64,000 nucleotides of DNA from Pseudomonas sp. UBA1879. Its GTDB lineage: Bacteria > Pseudomonadota > Gammaproteobacteria > Pseudomonadales > Pseudomonadaceae. Below the pieces are notes generated by a model. The model was not told the DNA's origin. It made no database searches and worked only from the letters and a program-made list of their open reading frames with translations. The stretch is from positions 62,001 to 126,000 of the forward strand of contig NZ_DDHJ01000014.1 in assembly GCF_002338065.1 (NCBI RefSeq), read 5' to 3'. Both the position numbers and the translations under genes were made by a program. Numbering within the stretch: the stretch's first letter is position 1; every line of letters begins with the position of its first letter. Shown in pieces: positions 52,226 to 61,212 of this stretch.

Positions 52226-52360
52226 GGTAGGAATGTGGCTTGTCCCGCGACCGGCTGCGCAGCAGTCGTAAACCCAGCGCACGCGTTGTGTCATGCACAT
52301 TGAGCACGCAGACGATGCGCCGACTGCGTCGCCGGTTGCGGGACAAGCCTCGCGCCTACG
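52226..52360. repeat. REPIN-like inverted repeat, family B, providing a stop codon
   Basis: The arms GGTAGGAATGTGGCTTGTCC and GGGACAAGCCTCGCGCCTAC flank a spacer with inner hairpins. The CTA in the right arm (52356-52358) is the TAG stop codon of the minus-strand epimerase gene. Confidence 0.82.
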
Positions 52361-53219
52361 GGTTATGAGGTGCCTGTAATAGCGCCTCATACCCCTCTTT
52401 GAAACTCGCATACTGCGGCACCCAGCCCAGCGCTTTCGCGCGAGCATTGCTGCAGCGCTTGCTGCCTGTGCGCCGTACGGTGTGTTCATCCGACCACTGG
52501 GTCACGCCCAATCGCTCACGCATCCAGTCCACCACCTCTGCTAACGGCGCGGGCGCATCATCGACCCCGATATAGCAATCTTCCAGCACCGCCCCGTCAG
52601 CATCAGCCTGCAATAGAAACGCCAGCAGACCCGCAGCGTCGTCGGCGTGAATGCGGTTGCCATACAAAGGCGGCTCGACGGCCACACTGTAGCCCTGCCT
52701 CACCCGGTTCATCAGATCGCTGCGCCCTGGCCCGTAAATGCCGGTGAGACGAACAATGCTCGCAGGCCAGCCGCTCTTGAGCGCCACTTGTTCGGCCTCG
52801 TGCATCACCTGTCCGGAAAATCCTGAGGCTTCGGCCGGGGAGGTTTCGTCAACCCATTCTCCGTTCTGCTGCCCGTACACGCTGCTACTCGACACGAACA
52901 GAACTCGCCGCGGCTTCTGGCCGCTGCGTTCGATCCAGCCCAGCACGTTGCGCAACCCCTGCACATACGCGGCGCGATAACCTGCCTCGTCCCGAGCCGT
53001 CGGCGTGGCGCAATAGACCAGGTAATCGATGCGTCCTTCGGGCCATTGCTCTGGAATCCGCGCGTCGAACAGATCTCCATGCACGCCGTGTACGCCTTGA
53101 GGCAATTTCGCAACATTCCTTCGCAAGCCATGAACCGTCCATCCCAGCGGCAGCAATCGAGACGCCAAACGTCCTCCGATGTCGCCACATCCTGCAATCA
53201 AAACGGATGGCGTTGCCAT
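52356..53219 (-). CDS. NAD-dependent epimerase/dehydratase-like protein (extended SDR)
   Basis: The 287-residue Rossmann-fold protein begins VLIAGCGDIGGRLASRLLPL (GxxGxxG, read as GCGDIGG). It has SSSSVYGQQNGEWVDE, where S, Y and the following residues resemble the SDR catalytic Ser-Tyr-(K) set (the lysine is replaced in this atypical class). The substrate is unknown, possibly a nucleotide sugar. The start at 53219 gives MATPSVLIAGCG. The stop codon comes from the REPIN at 52226-52360. Confidence 0.85.
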   Translation of the reverse strand: MATPSVLIAGCGDIGGRLASRLLPLGWTVHGLRRNVAKLPQGVHGVHGDLFDARIPEQWPEGRIDYLVYCATPTARDEAGYRAAYVQGLRNVLGWIERSGQKPRRVLFVSSSSVYGQQNGEWVDETSPAEASGFSGQVMHEAEQVALKSGWPASIVRLTGIYGPGRSDLMNRVRQGYSVAVEPPLYGNRIHADDAAGLLAFLLQADADGAVLEDCYIGVDDAPAPLAEVVDWMRERLGVTQWSDEHTVRRTGSKRCSNARAKALGWVPQYASFKEGYEALLQAPHNP

Positions 53220-53323
53220 GACAATCTCCACATCAAAAAATAGGTTTGGGCCAATGAATTGGGACTTAAAAGCGACCATCGGGACGCGTTCGTGTTAAAA
53301 AAAGATACTCTATTACTTTTGTT

Positions 53324-53344
53324 AACAAGAATTACTTGCAATAA
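53324..53344. promoter_or_regulatory. Weak Fur-box candidate upstream of exbB
   Basis: AACAAGAATTACTTGCAATA loosely matches the Fur consensus (AATGAGAATTATTATCAATA-like). It lies in an AT-rich tract 90-110 bases before the exbB start. Iron control is expected for TonB systems, but this site is only suggestive. Confidence 0.35.
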
Positions 53345-53431
53345 TACCGGCCCTTTGTTCTTCTCCGCTCGCCTCGCGCCAGCGTGACGCCTTCAGAACG
53401 AAACACCTTTCCAATATCAGGTCGGGCCAGC

Positions 53432-54400
53432 ATGACACGTACTCAATCCCCCGCTTCCTCCACGACGTCCTCAGGCCTGCCACGCGCAGGGCGCGCTATC
53501 GCAGCGGTGCTGTTCAGCCTGATGCTGACGCCGATCGCCCTCGCCGACTCCAATGCTCCAACACAAACGCCAGCCATCCAATCTGCTGCGCCTGCCGCTA
53601 CGCCAGTGGACACCACGACAGCGCCAGCCGTTCAGGATCCTGCCGCGCCGACCGAATCGCTAGAGCCTGCCGAAACAGATAACAGCCTTGGCATGTCCCA
53701 CGACCTGTCGCCTTGGGGCATGTACAAAAACGCCGACATCATCGTCAAAGCGGTGATGATCGGCCTGGCCATCGCCTCAATCATTACGTGGACCATCTGG
53801 ATCGCCAAAGGCTTCGAGCTACTGGGTGCCAAACGTCGTCTGAAGGGTGAAATCGCTGCGCTCAAGCGCGCTCGTACGCTGGACGAAGCCAGTGCCGGTG
53901 CCAAGAAGCAAGGTACGCTGGCCAATCTGCTTGTTCATGACGCTCTTGAGGAAATGCACCTCTCGGCCAACAGCCGCGAGCGCGAGGGCATCAAGGAACG
54001 CGTCAGTTTCCGCCTCGAACGTCTCGTTGCCGCCTGCGGTCGCAACATGAGCATGGGCACTGGCGTCCTGGCCACCATCGGCTCCACTGCGCCTTTCGTC
54101 GGCCTGTTCGGCACCGTGTGGGGCATCATGAACAGCTTTATCGGCATCGCCAAGACTCAGACCACCAACCTTGCCGTGGTCGCCCCCGGTATTGCCGAAG
54201 CCTTGCTGGCAACGGCGTTGGGTCTGGTTGCCGCAATCCCGGCAGTGGTGATCTACAACGTCTTCGCTCGCTCCATTGCAGGTTATAAGGCGCAAGTGTC
54301 CGACGCTTCGGCGCAGGTCTTGTTGCTGGTGAGCCGCGATCTGGATCACCAGCCTGCAGCCGACCGTGCCCAACCGCCTCACATGGTAAAGATGGGGTAA
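53432..54400 (+). CDS. exbB: ExbB, proton-channel subunit of the Ton system
   Basis: The 322-residue protein has a signal peptide and an extended Ala/Pro/Thr-rich N-terminal region (to about residue 80), then the three-helix ExbB core. The core motifs include LFGTVWGIMNSFIGIAKTQ and GIAEALLATALGLVAAIPAV, which carry the channel threonine/proline residues. With ExbD it harvests proton-motive force for TonB. It is the first gene of exbB-exbD-tonB and starts at 53432. Confidence 0.95.
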   Translation: MTRTQSPASSTTSSGLPRAGRAIAAVLFSLMLTPIALADSNAPTQTPAIQSAAPAATPVDTTTAPAVQDPAAPTESLEPAETDNSLGMSHDLSPWGMYKNADIIVKAVMIGLAIASIITWTIWIAKGFELLGAKRRLKGEIAALKRARTLDEASAGAKKQGTLANLLVHDALEEMHLSANSREREGIKERVSFRLERLVAACGRNMSMGTGVLATIGSTAPFVGLFGTVWGIMNSFIGIAKTQTTNLAVVAPGIAEALLATALGLVAAIPAVVIYNVFARSIAGYKAQVSDASAQVLLLVSRDLDHQPAADRAQPPHMVKMG

Positions 54401-54403
54401 GTC

Positions 54404-54829
54404 ATGGGCCTGCATCTTAACGAAGGCGGCGACGATCTCGCCGAAAACCACGAAATCAACGTGACGCCGTTCATTGACGTCATGTTGGTGCTGCTGATCA
54501 TCTTCATGGTGGCGGCGCCCCTGGCGACGGTGGACATCAAGGTCGACCTGCCTGCCTCCACGGCAAAACCTGCCCCCCGACCCGAGAAGCCGGTTTTTTT
54601 GAGCGTCAAGGCGGATCAGAGCCTGTACCTGGGTGACGAAAAAGTCGCGCGCGAGCAGATCGGTCCGGTGCTGGACGCCAAGACCAAGGGCAAGAAGGAC
54701 ACGACGATCTTCTTCCAGGCCGATAAGGGCGTGGATTACGGCGACCTGATGGAAGTGATGAACCTCCTGCGCGGTGCCGGTTACCTGAAGGTCGGTCTGG
54801 TGGGTCTTGAGACGGTTGGTAAGAAATGA
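54404..54829 (+). CDS. exbD: ExbD, Ton system subunit
   Basis: The 141-residue protein has a single membrane helix. The conserved aspartate lies in INVTPFIDVMLVLLIIFMV (Asp at about residue 26), with a small periplasmic domain beyond. GTAAG precedes the ATG, and the gene starts 3 bp after exbB ends. Confidence 0.96.
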   Translation: MGLHLNEGGDDLAENHEINVTPFIDVMLVLLIIFMVAAPLATVDIKVDLPASTAKPAPRPEKPVFLSVKADQSLYLGDEKVAREQIGPVLDAKTKGKKDTTIFFQADKGVDYGDLMEVMNLLRGAGYLKVGLVGLETVGKK

Positions 54830-55569
54830 TCAATACGCGCCAAAAACTGACGCGCTATAGCGGTAGTCTGTTGTTGGTGCTGGCGGTCCATGCCGTGGCG
54901 ATCCTCATCGCGCTGCGATGGTCCTCCCCGCAGGCCATCGAGCTGCCGCCAGCGGCGATGATGATCGAGCTGGCGCCTGTTCCCGAGCCGGCTCCACCGC
55001 CACCACCGAAAGTCGTTCAACCGCCGCAACCCCCTGCGCCGGAAGAGCAACTGCCGATTCCGCCTATCGCCGAAGCGCCCAAGCCGGAAATCGCCATTCC
55101 CAAGCCGGTCAAGCCGAAGCCCAAGCCTCAGCCGCCGAAACCGGTGAAAAAGATCGAGCCGCCGAAGGAAGAGAAGCCTGCTGATGAGAAGCCGGTAGAG
55201 GCGCCTCCGTCCAACGCCAAGCCGGAGAAATCCGCCGCACCGGAACAAGCGCCGCCTGCGCCGCCGAGCACCGCGCTGCCCACTTGGCAGGGGGACTTGC
55301 TGCGTCACTTGAGCAAGTTCAAGCGTTACCCGGAGGACGCCCGTCGTCGCGGCATGCAGGGTATCAACCGCCTGCGCTTCGTGGTCGATGGCGAAGGCCG
55401 CGTACTTTCTTACGAAATCGCGGGCGGATCTGGCAGCGCGTCTCTGGACCGAGCCACGCTGGAAATGATTCGTCGCGCCCAGCCGCTGCCCAAGCCGCCC
55501 GCTGAATTGCTCAACAATGGCACCCTGGAGGTCGTTGCACCCTTCGTTTATTCGCTGGATAAACGCTGA
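54826..55569 (+). CDS. tonB: TonB energy transducer
   Basis: The 247-residue protein has an N-terminal membrane helix (about residues 13-31), a long Pro/Lys/Glu-rich periplasm-spanning region (PKPVKPKPKPQPPKPVKKIE, about 60-150) and a C-terminal TonB fold (YPEDARRRGMQGINRLRFVV, with the YP motif). It opens TonB-dependent outer-membrane receptors. ATGA overlap with exbD signals coupled translation. Confidence 0.95.
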   Translation: MINTRQKLTRYSGSLLLVLAVHAVAILIALRWSSPQAIELPPAAMMIELAPVPEPAPPPPPKVVQPPQPPAPEEQLPIPPIAEAPKPEIAIPKPVKPKPKPQPPKPVKKIEPPKEEKPADEKPVEAPPSNAKPEKSAAPEQAPPAPPSTALPTWQGDLLRHLSKFKRYPEDARRRGMQGINRLRFVVDGEGRVLSYEIAGGSGSASLDRATLEMIRRAQPLPKPPAELLNNGTLEVVAPFVYSLDKR

Positions 55570-55660
55570 AACGACGTTTTTGTCAAAACAGAGCGCCTGA
55601 TAACGTGCGTCTATCGATTGCACCCGCTATGCTGGGGCCGCAACTTCATGGACGCACGCT

Positions 55661-56590
55661 ATGACCCTCACAGAATTGCGCTATATCGTTACCCTCGCTC
55701 AAGAGCAGCACTTCGGCCACGCCGCCGAGCGTTGCCATGTCAGCCAGCCGACGCTGTCGGTGGGCGTGAAGAAGCTGGAAGATGAACTCGGTGTGCTGAT
55801 TTTCGAGCGCAGCAAGAGTGCGGTGCGTCTTACGCCGGTTGGCGAGGGCATCGTGGCTCAGGCGCAGAAGGTGCTCGAGCAAGCTCAAGGCATTCGTGAA
55901 CTCGCCCAGACCGGCAAGAACCAGCTGACCGCGCCGCTGAAAGTCGGCGCGATCTACACCGTCGGGCCTTACCTGTTCCCTCACCTGATTCCGCAACTGC
56001 ATCGGGTCGCCCCGCAGATGCCGTTGTACATCGAAGAGAACTTCACCCACGTGCTGCGCGATAAGCTGCGTAACGGGGAGCTCGACGCGATCATCATTGC
56101 CTTGCCATTCAACGAAGCCGACGTACTGACCATGTCCTTGTACGATGAGCCGTTCTACGTGCTGATGCCGGCAGATCACCCATGGACTCAGAAATCGACC
56201 ATCGATGCGTCAGCGCTCAATGACAAGAGCCTGCTGCTTCTGGGCGAAGGCCACTGCTTCCGCGATCAAGTCCTCGAAGCCTGCCCGACGCTGGTCAAAG
56301 GCGGCGACAGCGCCAAGCACACCACAGTCGAATCCAGCTCGCTGGAAACCATCCGCCACATGGTCGCCTCGGGGCTCGGCGTGTCGATACTGCCGATGTC
56401 TGCTGTGGACAGTCATCATTACGCGCCTGGCGTGATCGAGGTCCGTCCGCTGTCCGCTCCCGTGCCATTCCGTACGGTCGCGATCGCCTGGCGTGCCAGT
56501 TTCCCTCGACCAAAAGCCATCGAAATCCTGGCGGATTCCATACGTCTTTGCTCGGTCGCACGCCCCAAAGCCCAGGCCGAAGCGAGCTAA
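55661..56590 (+). CDS. oxyR: OxyR, hydrogen-peroxide-sensing LysR regulator
   Basis: The 309-residue protein has a LysR helix-turn-helix (HFGHAAERCHVSQPTLSVGV) and the redox pair Cys199 (GEGHCFRDQ) and Cys208 (LEACPT), exactly at the E. coli positions. Peroxide forms a disulfide that switches on catalase and peroxidase genes. recG starts 8 bp downstream, the common oxyR-recG pairing. Confidence 0.97.
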   Translation: MTLTELRYIVTLAQEQHFGHAAERCHVSQPTLSVGVKKLEDELGVLIFERSKSAVRLTPVGEGIVAQAQKVLEQAQGIRELAQTGKNQLTAPLKVGAIYTVGPYLFPHLIPQLHRVAPQMPLYIEENFTHVLRDKLRNGELDAIIIALPFNEADVLTMSLYDEPFYVLMPADHPWTQKSTIDASALNDKSLLLLGEGHCFRDQVLEACPTLVKGGDSAKHTTVESSSLETIRHMVASGLGVSILPMSAVDSHHYAPGVIEVRPLSAPVPFRTVAIAWRASFPRPKAIEILADSIRLCSVARPKAQAEAS

Positions 56591-56598
56591 GTGGCGGT

Positions 56599-58674
56599 AT
56601 GACTGAGCTGTCCCACGTCTCGGTCACGGCCCTCAAGGGCGTCGGCGAGGCCATGGCTGAAAAGCTGGCGAAGGTCGGCCTGGAAAATATTCAGGACGTC
56701 CTGTTTCATCTGCCCCTGCGTTATCAGGATCGCACCCGTGTCGTGCCGATTGGCGCGCTACGGCCTGGGCAGGACGCGGTGATCGAAGGCGTGGTCAGCG
56801 GCGCCGACGTGGTGATGGGCAAACGCCGCAGCCTGCTGGTGCGATTGGGGGACGGCACAGGCGTATTGAGCCTGCGCTTTTATCACTTCAGCAACGCCCA
56901 GAAAGACGGTCTCAAACGTGGCACCCACGTGCGGTGCTATGGCGAAGCACGGCCCGGCGCCTCGGGTCTGGAAATTTACCACCCGGAATACCGCGCCATT
57001 ACCGGTGAAGAACAGGTCGCGGTGGAGCAGACGCTCACGCCGATCTACCCCCTGACCGACGGCCTCACGCAACAGCGATTGCGCCAGCTGTGCCAGCAAA
57101 GCCTCGGGATGTTGGGCCCGAAAAGCCTGCCCGATTGGCTTCCCGAAGAATTGGCGCGGGATTACCAACTTGCGCCGCTGGCGGATGCCATTCATTACCT
57201 GCACCACCCGCCCGCCGATGCTGACGTCGAAGAACTCGCACTCGGCCACCATTGGGCACAGCATCGGCTGGCCTTCGAAGAGTTGCTCACGCATCAGCTG
57301 TCGCAGCAGCGCCTGCGGGAAAGCCTGCGGTCCCAGCGCGCACCCGCGCTGCCCCTCGCCAAACGGCTGCCGAAGCAATTTTTGGCCAATCTCGGTTTTC
57401 CCCCCACTGGCGCCCAGCAGCGGGTCGGCAAGGAGATCGCCTACGACCTCAGTCAGCACGAGCCCATGCTTCGGCTGATTCAGGGCGACGTAGGTGCGGG
57501 CAAGACCGTGGTCGCAGCGCTCGCCGCGCTGCAGGCGCTCGAAGCGGGTTATCAGGTGGCATTGATGGCACCGACCGAAATCCTGGCCGAGCAGCACTTC
57601 ATCAACTTCACTCGCTGGCTTGAGCCGCTGGGCATCGACACCGCGTGGCTGGCCGGCAAGCTCAAAGGCAAGGCCCGTGTGGCAGCACTGGAGAAAATCG
57701 CCAGTGGTGCGCCCATGGTGGTCGGCACCCACGCCCTGTTTCAAGACGAAGTGCAATTCAAGAATCTGGCTTTGGTGATCATCGACGAACAGCATCGCTT
57801 CGGCGTTCAACAGCGGTTAGCCCTGCGCAAGAAAGGCGTTGGTGGCCACATGTGCCCGCACCAGTTGATCATGACGGCCACCCCGATCCCGCGCACGTTG
57901 GCGATGAGTGCCTACGCGGACCTCGACACCTCAATTCTCGACGAGTTGCCGCCGGGCCGGACACCGGTCAACACCGTGCTGGTGGCCGACAGCCGCCGGA
58001 TCGAAGTGGTCGAACGCGTGCGAAACGCTTGCGCCGAAGGGCGTCAGGCGTACTGGGTGTGCACGCTTATCGAGGAGTCGGAAGAGCTGACATGTCAGGC
58101 CGCCGAGACCACCTTCGAAGAACTGACCAGCGCCCTCGGCGAGCTCAAAGTGGGTCTGATCCATGGTCGGATGAAGCCGGTGGAAAAGGCGGCCGTCATG
58201 GCGGAGTTCAAACAGGGTCATCTGCAACTACTGGTGGCCACCACCGTGATTGAAGTCGGTGTGGACGTGCCCAATGCGAGCCTGATGATCATCGAAAACC
58301 CGGAGCGGCTGGGTCTGGCGCAGTTGCACCAATTACGTGGACGAGTGGGACGCGGCAGTGCAGCGAGTCATTGCGTGCTGTTGTACCATCCACCCTTGTC
58401 GCAAATCGGTAAACAGCGACTGGGCATCATGCGCGAAACCAACGACGGGTTCGTGATCGCCGAGAAAGACCTCGAACTTCGCGGTCCGGGCGAGATGCTC
58501 GGCACGCGACAGACAGGCCTGCTGCAATTCAAGGTCGCCGACCTGATGCGCGATGCGGACCTGCTACCGGCAGTGCGGGACGCTGCCCAGGCATTACTCG
58601 AACGTTGGCCCACACATGTCAGTCCGTTGCTGGAGCGCTGGTTGCGTCACGGCCAGCAATACGGGCAAGTGTGA
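56599..58674 (+). CDS. recG: RecG, branch-migrating DNA helicase
   Basis: The 691-residue enzyme has an N-terminal wedge domain and two helicase domains (Walker A GDVGAGKT near residue 297, motif II in VIIDEQHRFG, C-terminal QLHQLRGRVGRG). It reverses stalled forks and processes recombination intermediates. Start 56599 gives MTELSHVSVTALKGVGEAMA. Confidence 0.97.
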   Translation: MTELSHVSVTALKGVGEAMAEKLAKVGLENIQDVLFHLPLRYQDRTRVVPIGALRPGQDAVIEGVVSGADVVMGKRRSLLVRLGDGTGVLSLRFYHFSNAQKDGLKRGTHVRCYGEARPGASGLEIYHPEYRAITGEEQVAVEQTLTPIYPLTDGLTQQRLRQLCQQSLGMLGPKSLPDWLPEELARDYQLAPLADAIHYLHHPPADADVEELALGHHWAQHRLAFEELLTHQLSQQRLRESLRSQRAPALPLAKRLPKQFLANLGFPPTGAQQRVGKEIAYDLSQHEPMLRLIQGDVGAGKTVVAALAALQALEAGYQVALMAPTEILAEQHFINFTRWLEPLGIDTAWLAGKLKGKARVAALEKIASGAPMVVGTHALFQDEVQFKNLALVIIDEQHRFGVQQRLALRKKGVGGHMCPHQLIMTATPIPRTLAMSAYADLDTSILDELPPGRTPVNTVLVADSRRIEVVERVRNACAEGRQAYWVCTLIEESEELTCQAAETTFEELTSALGELKVGLIHGRMKPVEKAAVMAEFKQGHLQLLVATTVIEVGVDVPNASLMIIENPERLGLAQLHQLRGRVGRGSAASHCVLLYHPPLSQIGKQRLGIMRETNDGFVIAEKDLELRGPGEMLGTRQTGLLQFKVADLMRDADLLPAVRDAAQALLERWPTHVSPLLERWLRHGQQYGQV

Positions 58675-58759
58675 AGTGGTCGGCAATCGGAACGTGTCTC
58701 ACCAATAGAACAACTAAGCTGGTTATACTTCAGCAATTGTAGGAATCTGGATACAGGCC

Positions 58760-60154
58760 ATGACAGAAGTTGCCCAAATCGAAGCAACCCAACACGCCCC
58801 GTCTGTCATTCGACAGTTGCTTGGCAAAGCCGCCATCAACTACCGCGAAGTCATGGACGATGGGTCTCTTCCTGCCGGACAGAAGGTTCAGGCCATTCTG
58901 GTTCATGACAACGTCGGCGCGCTGCTGGTCCTGTTTCCACAAAGCCACCTGCTTGATCTCAACCGCATCACCGAACTGACCGGACGCAAACTGACGGCGG
59001 TCTCGCAAGATCACCTGGATCAGATGCTGGGCAAAAACAACCTGCGCACGTTGCCCGCCCTTCCGGCGCTGACCAGCTCGCCATGCCTTTATGAAGAACG
59101 CATCCTGCTGGAGCCGACGGTACTGATCGACTCCGGCGAGCAGGGTTTGTTGCTGGAGATCAGCAGCGATGACTTCAAAACGCTCCTGAGTAAAGCAAGC
59201 GCCGCAACCTTCGGCGAGCCCGTGACTTCGGTGCAGCCGAACCTGACGCGCCCGGATGACGACCGCGATGAAATCACCAAAGCCGTTCAGAACTTCACTG
59301 CACGTCGCATTCAGCAGCGCCTGGAAGCGACCGTAGAAATCCCGCCGCTGGCTGATACGGCGCAAAAAATCATCAAATTGCGGGTCGACCCGGACGCCAC
59401 TATCGACGACATCACTGGCGTCGTCGAAACCGACCCGGCGCTGGCAGCCCAAGTGGTGAGCTGGGCGGCATCGCCGTATTACGGCTCTGCGGGCAAGATT
59501 CGTTCGGTGGAGGACGCAATCGTTCGTGTTCTAGGCTTTGATCTGGTGATCAACCTGGCCTTGGGTTTGGCACTGGGCAAGACGCTGTCGCTGCCTAAGG
59601 ATCAACCGCAACACGCTACGCCTTACTGGCAGCAATCGATCTACACTGCGGCGGTCATCGAAGGCCTGACCCGCGCGATGCCACGCGCCGAGCGTCCCGA
59701 AAGCGGCTTGACCTACCTGGCCGGCCTGCTGCACAACTTCGGTTACTTGCTGCTGGCCCACGTATTTCCGCCGCATTTTTCGCTGATTTGCCGTCAAATC
59801 GAAGTCAACCCGCACCTGCACCATAGCTTTGTAGAACAGCACCTGCTGGGCATTTCCCGCGAGCAGATTGGCGCCTGGCTGATGCGCAATTGGGACATGC
59901 CTGAGGAACTGGCGACCGCGCTACGCTTTCAGCACGACCCGCATTACGACGGCGAGCACCACAAGTACGCCAATTTGGTGTGCCTGGCTGTTCGGTTGCT
60001 GCGCAAAGAAGGCATCGGCTCTGGCCCGATGGAAAGCATCCCGGACGAGCTGTTCGAACGCTTGCAGCTGCGACGCGAGAAGGCTGAGGACGTTGTGAAA
60101 AAAGTGCTGGAAGCCGAAGTGCTGCTGCGGGAATTGGCTTCGCAGTTTCATTGA
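58760..60154 (+). CDS. YbaK-type deacylase and HDOD domain fusion protein
   Basis: The 464-residue protein has an N-terminal YbaK/ProRS-editing-like domain (about residues 10-155, with GQKVQAILVHDNVGALLVLF and LDLNRITELTGRKL). A C-terminal HDOD domain (about 185-440) contains IPPLADTAQKIIKLRVDPDA and SVEDAIVRVLGFDLVINLAL. HDOD domains are degenerate HD folds in bacterial signalling proteins. The fusion recurs in pseudomonads at this position (recalled). No role is known. It is monocistronic. Confidence 0.9.
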   Translation: MTEVAQIEATQHAPSVIRQLLGKAAINYREVMDDGSLPAGQKVQAILVHDNVGALLVLFPQSHLLDLNRITELTGRKLTAVSQDHLDQMLGKNNLRTLPALPALTSSPCLYEERILLEPTVLIDSGEQGLLLEISSDDFKTLLSKASAATFGEPVTSVQPNLTRPDDDRDEITKAVQNFTARRIQQRLEATVEIPPLADTAQKIIKLRVDPDATIDDITGVVETDPALAAQVVSWAASPYYGSAGKIRSVEDAIVRVLGFDLVINLALGLALGKTLSLPKDQPQHATPYWQQSIYTAAVIEGLTRAMPRAERPESGLTYLAGLLHNFGYLLLAHVFPPHFSLICRQIEVNPHLHHSFVEQHLLGISREQIGAWLMRNWDMPEELATALRFQHDPHYDGEHHKYANLVCLAVRLLRKEGIGSGPMESIPDELFERLQLRREKAEDVVKKVLEAEVLLRELASQFH

Positions 60155-60161
60155 CGTAAAG

Positions 60162-60253
60162 CGTGTGGGAGCCGGCTTGCTGGCGAATAAGGTGGTTCAG
60201 TGCCATTAATGTCGGCTGACACTCCGTATTCGCCAGCAAGCCGGCTCCCACAG
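60162..60253. repeat. REPIN-like inverted repeat, family C
   Basis: The arms TGTGGGAGCCGGCTTGCTGG and CCAGCAAGCCGGCTCCCACA are a perfect match over 20 bases, flanking a 52-bp spacer. It sits between the converging HDOD gene and the small membrane-protein gene. Confidence 0.9.
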
Positions 60254-60288
60254 GTTCAGCGCGCAGCCGAAACATCAACGGCCCGTCG

Positions 60289-60660
60289 TTACCTCCTCCT
60301 CGGCTTCAAATATTTTGTCAGGCCCTGAAACCACATCACCAGGCCGGTGTTGCCGGTGACCTCAATGTGTTTGTCCTGAATGCCCTGCATGAACGCCAGT
60401 TGCTTGTTTTTCGCCTGCATCGTGGCGAAACCGTAAGCAGCGTCCTTGAACGAAATCGCAAAGGCATGCGCCGCAACGACGCCACTCCGGCTGCTGACGC
60501 GCTGATCACGTACTACGAAATGCCGCGCCACCTTGCCATCCCGGGTTTGCAGCTGAAAGGTCAGATCCTTCCCTGCCAGTTGTTGCTGAAACGCTGGATT
60601 ATTGCGGCTGGCTCGCGCCATCAACACGCCCAGCATCCAGAGAAGAAAACGAAACTTCAT
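60289..60660 (-). CDS. Small exported or membrane-anchored protein, SCP2-like pattern
   Basis: The 123-residue protein has a short N-terminal hydrophobic segment (MKFRFLLWMLGVLMA). A compact domain follows whose pattern (LTFQLQTRDGKVARHFVV, AFAISFKDAAYGFATM, IEVTGNTGLVMWFQGLTK) resembles SCP2-type lipid-binding domains. That family assignment is weak. GAGG precedes the ATG at 60660 by 8 bases. Function is unknown. Confidence 0.75.
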   Translation of the reverse strand: MKFRFLLWMLGVLMARASRNNPAFQQQLAGKDLTFQLQTRDGKVARHFVVRDQRVSSRSGVVAAHAFAISFKDAAYGFATMQAKNKQLAFMQGIQDKHIEVTGNTGLVMWFQGLTKYLKPRRR

Positions 60661-60814
60661 GTTCAAGGCCTCTACTCAACGTGTGCAAATACAGCATCGA
60701 GCAGCAGTGTAGCGAGCTTGATGAGGCGATGAGCGGGCAGAACCCGTCAGTCGCAAAATGGCGGGACAGACGCGTTTCGAGAAGCGGCGCGCCTATAGAA
60801 GCAAATCGCTGGCA

Positions 60815-60849
60815 ACAAAAATGGGCATCCCCCTGAGAGGTATGCCCAT
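60815..60849 (-). terminator. Rho-independent terminator after the HU gene
   Basis: On the minus strand ATGGGCAT pairs with ATGCCCAT across a 13-base loop and is followed by TTTTTGTT. It lies 37 bases past the HU stop codon. Confidence 0.8.
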
Positions 60850-60885
60850 TGCGTACTGGTCGTCCTCCGCAAGACGAACAGCGAC

Positions 60886-61212
60886 TTATTTTTTCTTCGG
60901 TGTAGCTTTTGGCTTCGCCGCGGGTTTGGCGGCAGACTCAGGATTGACGCTGTCTTTCAGGAATTTGCCCGGCTTGAACGCCACGGTGTTACTGGCCTTG
61001 ATCTTCACCGGCTCGCCCGTCTGCGGGTTTTTACCGGTCCGTGCACCGCGATGGCGTTGCAGGAAGGTGCCGAAGCCCACGAGGGTAACGGTGTCCTTTT
61101 TATTCAAAGCGCTGGTGATTTCCTCCAAAACGGCATTGAGGACGCGGTTTGCTTGTTCTTTGGTGAGATCTGCTTTTTCAGCAATAGCGGCTGCGAGTTC
61201 TGGTTTACGCAT
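60886..61212 (-). CDS. HU family DNA-binding protein with C-terminal Lys/Ala/Pro tail
   Basis: The 108-residue protein has a standard HU/IHF core of 90 residues (MRKPELAAAIAEKADLTKEQ to AFKPGKFLKDSVN; DNA-binding arm RHRGARTGKNPQTGEPVKIKAS), then an 18-residue tail rich in Pro, Ala and Lys (ESAAKPAAKPKATPKKK). It is a nucleoid-bending protein. The tail resembles histone-H1-like tails and is longer than HupA/HupB. No second subunit gene is adjacent. Confidence 0.92.
   Translation of the reverse strand: MRKPELAAAIAEKADLTKEQANRVLNAVLEEITSALNKKDTVTLVGFGTFLQRHRGARTGKNPQTGEPVKIKASNTVAFKPGKFLKDSVNPESAAKPAAKPKATPKKK

Noticed and set aside
385..60253. Repeated inverted elements considered as a CRISPR array
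   Set aside because: Copies are dispersed kilobases apart and palindromic. There are no regular spacers and no cas genes.
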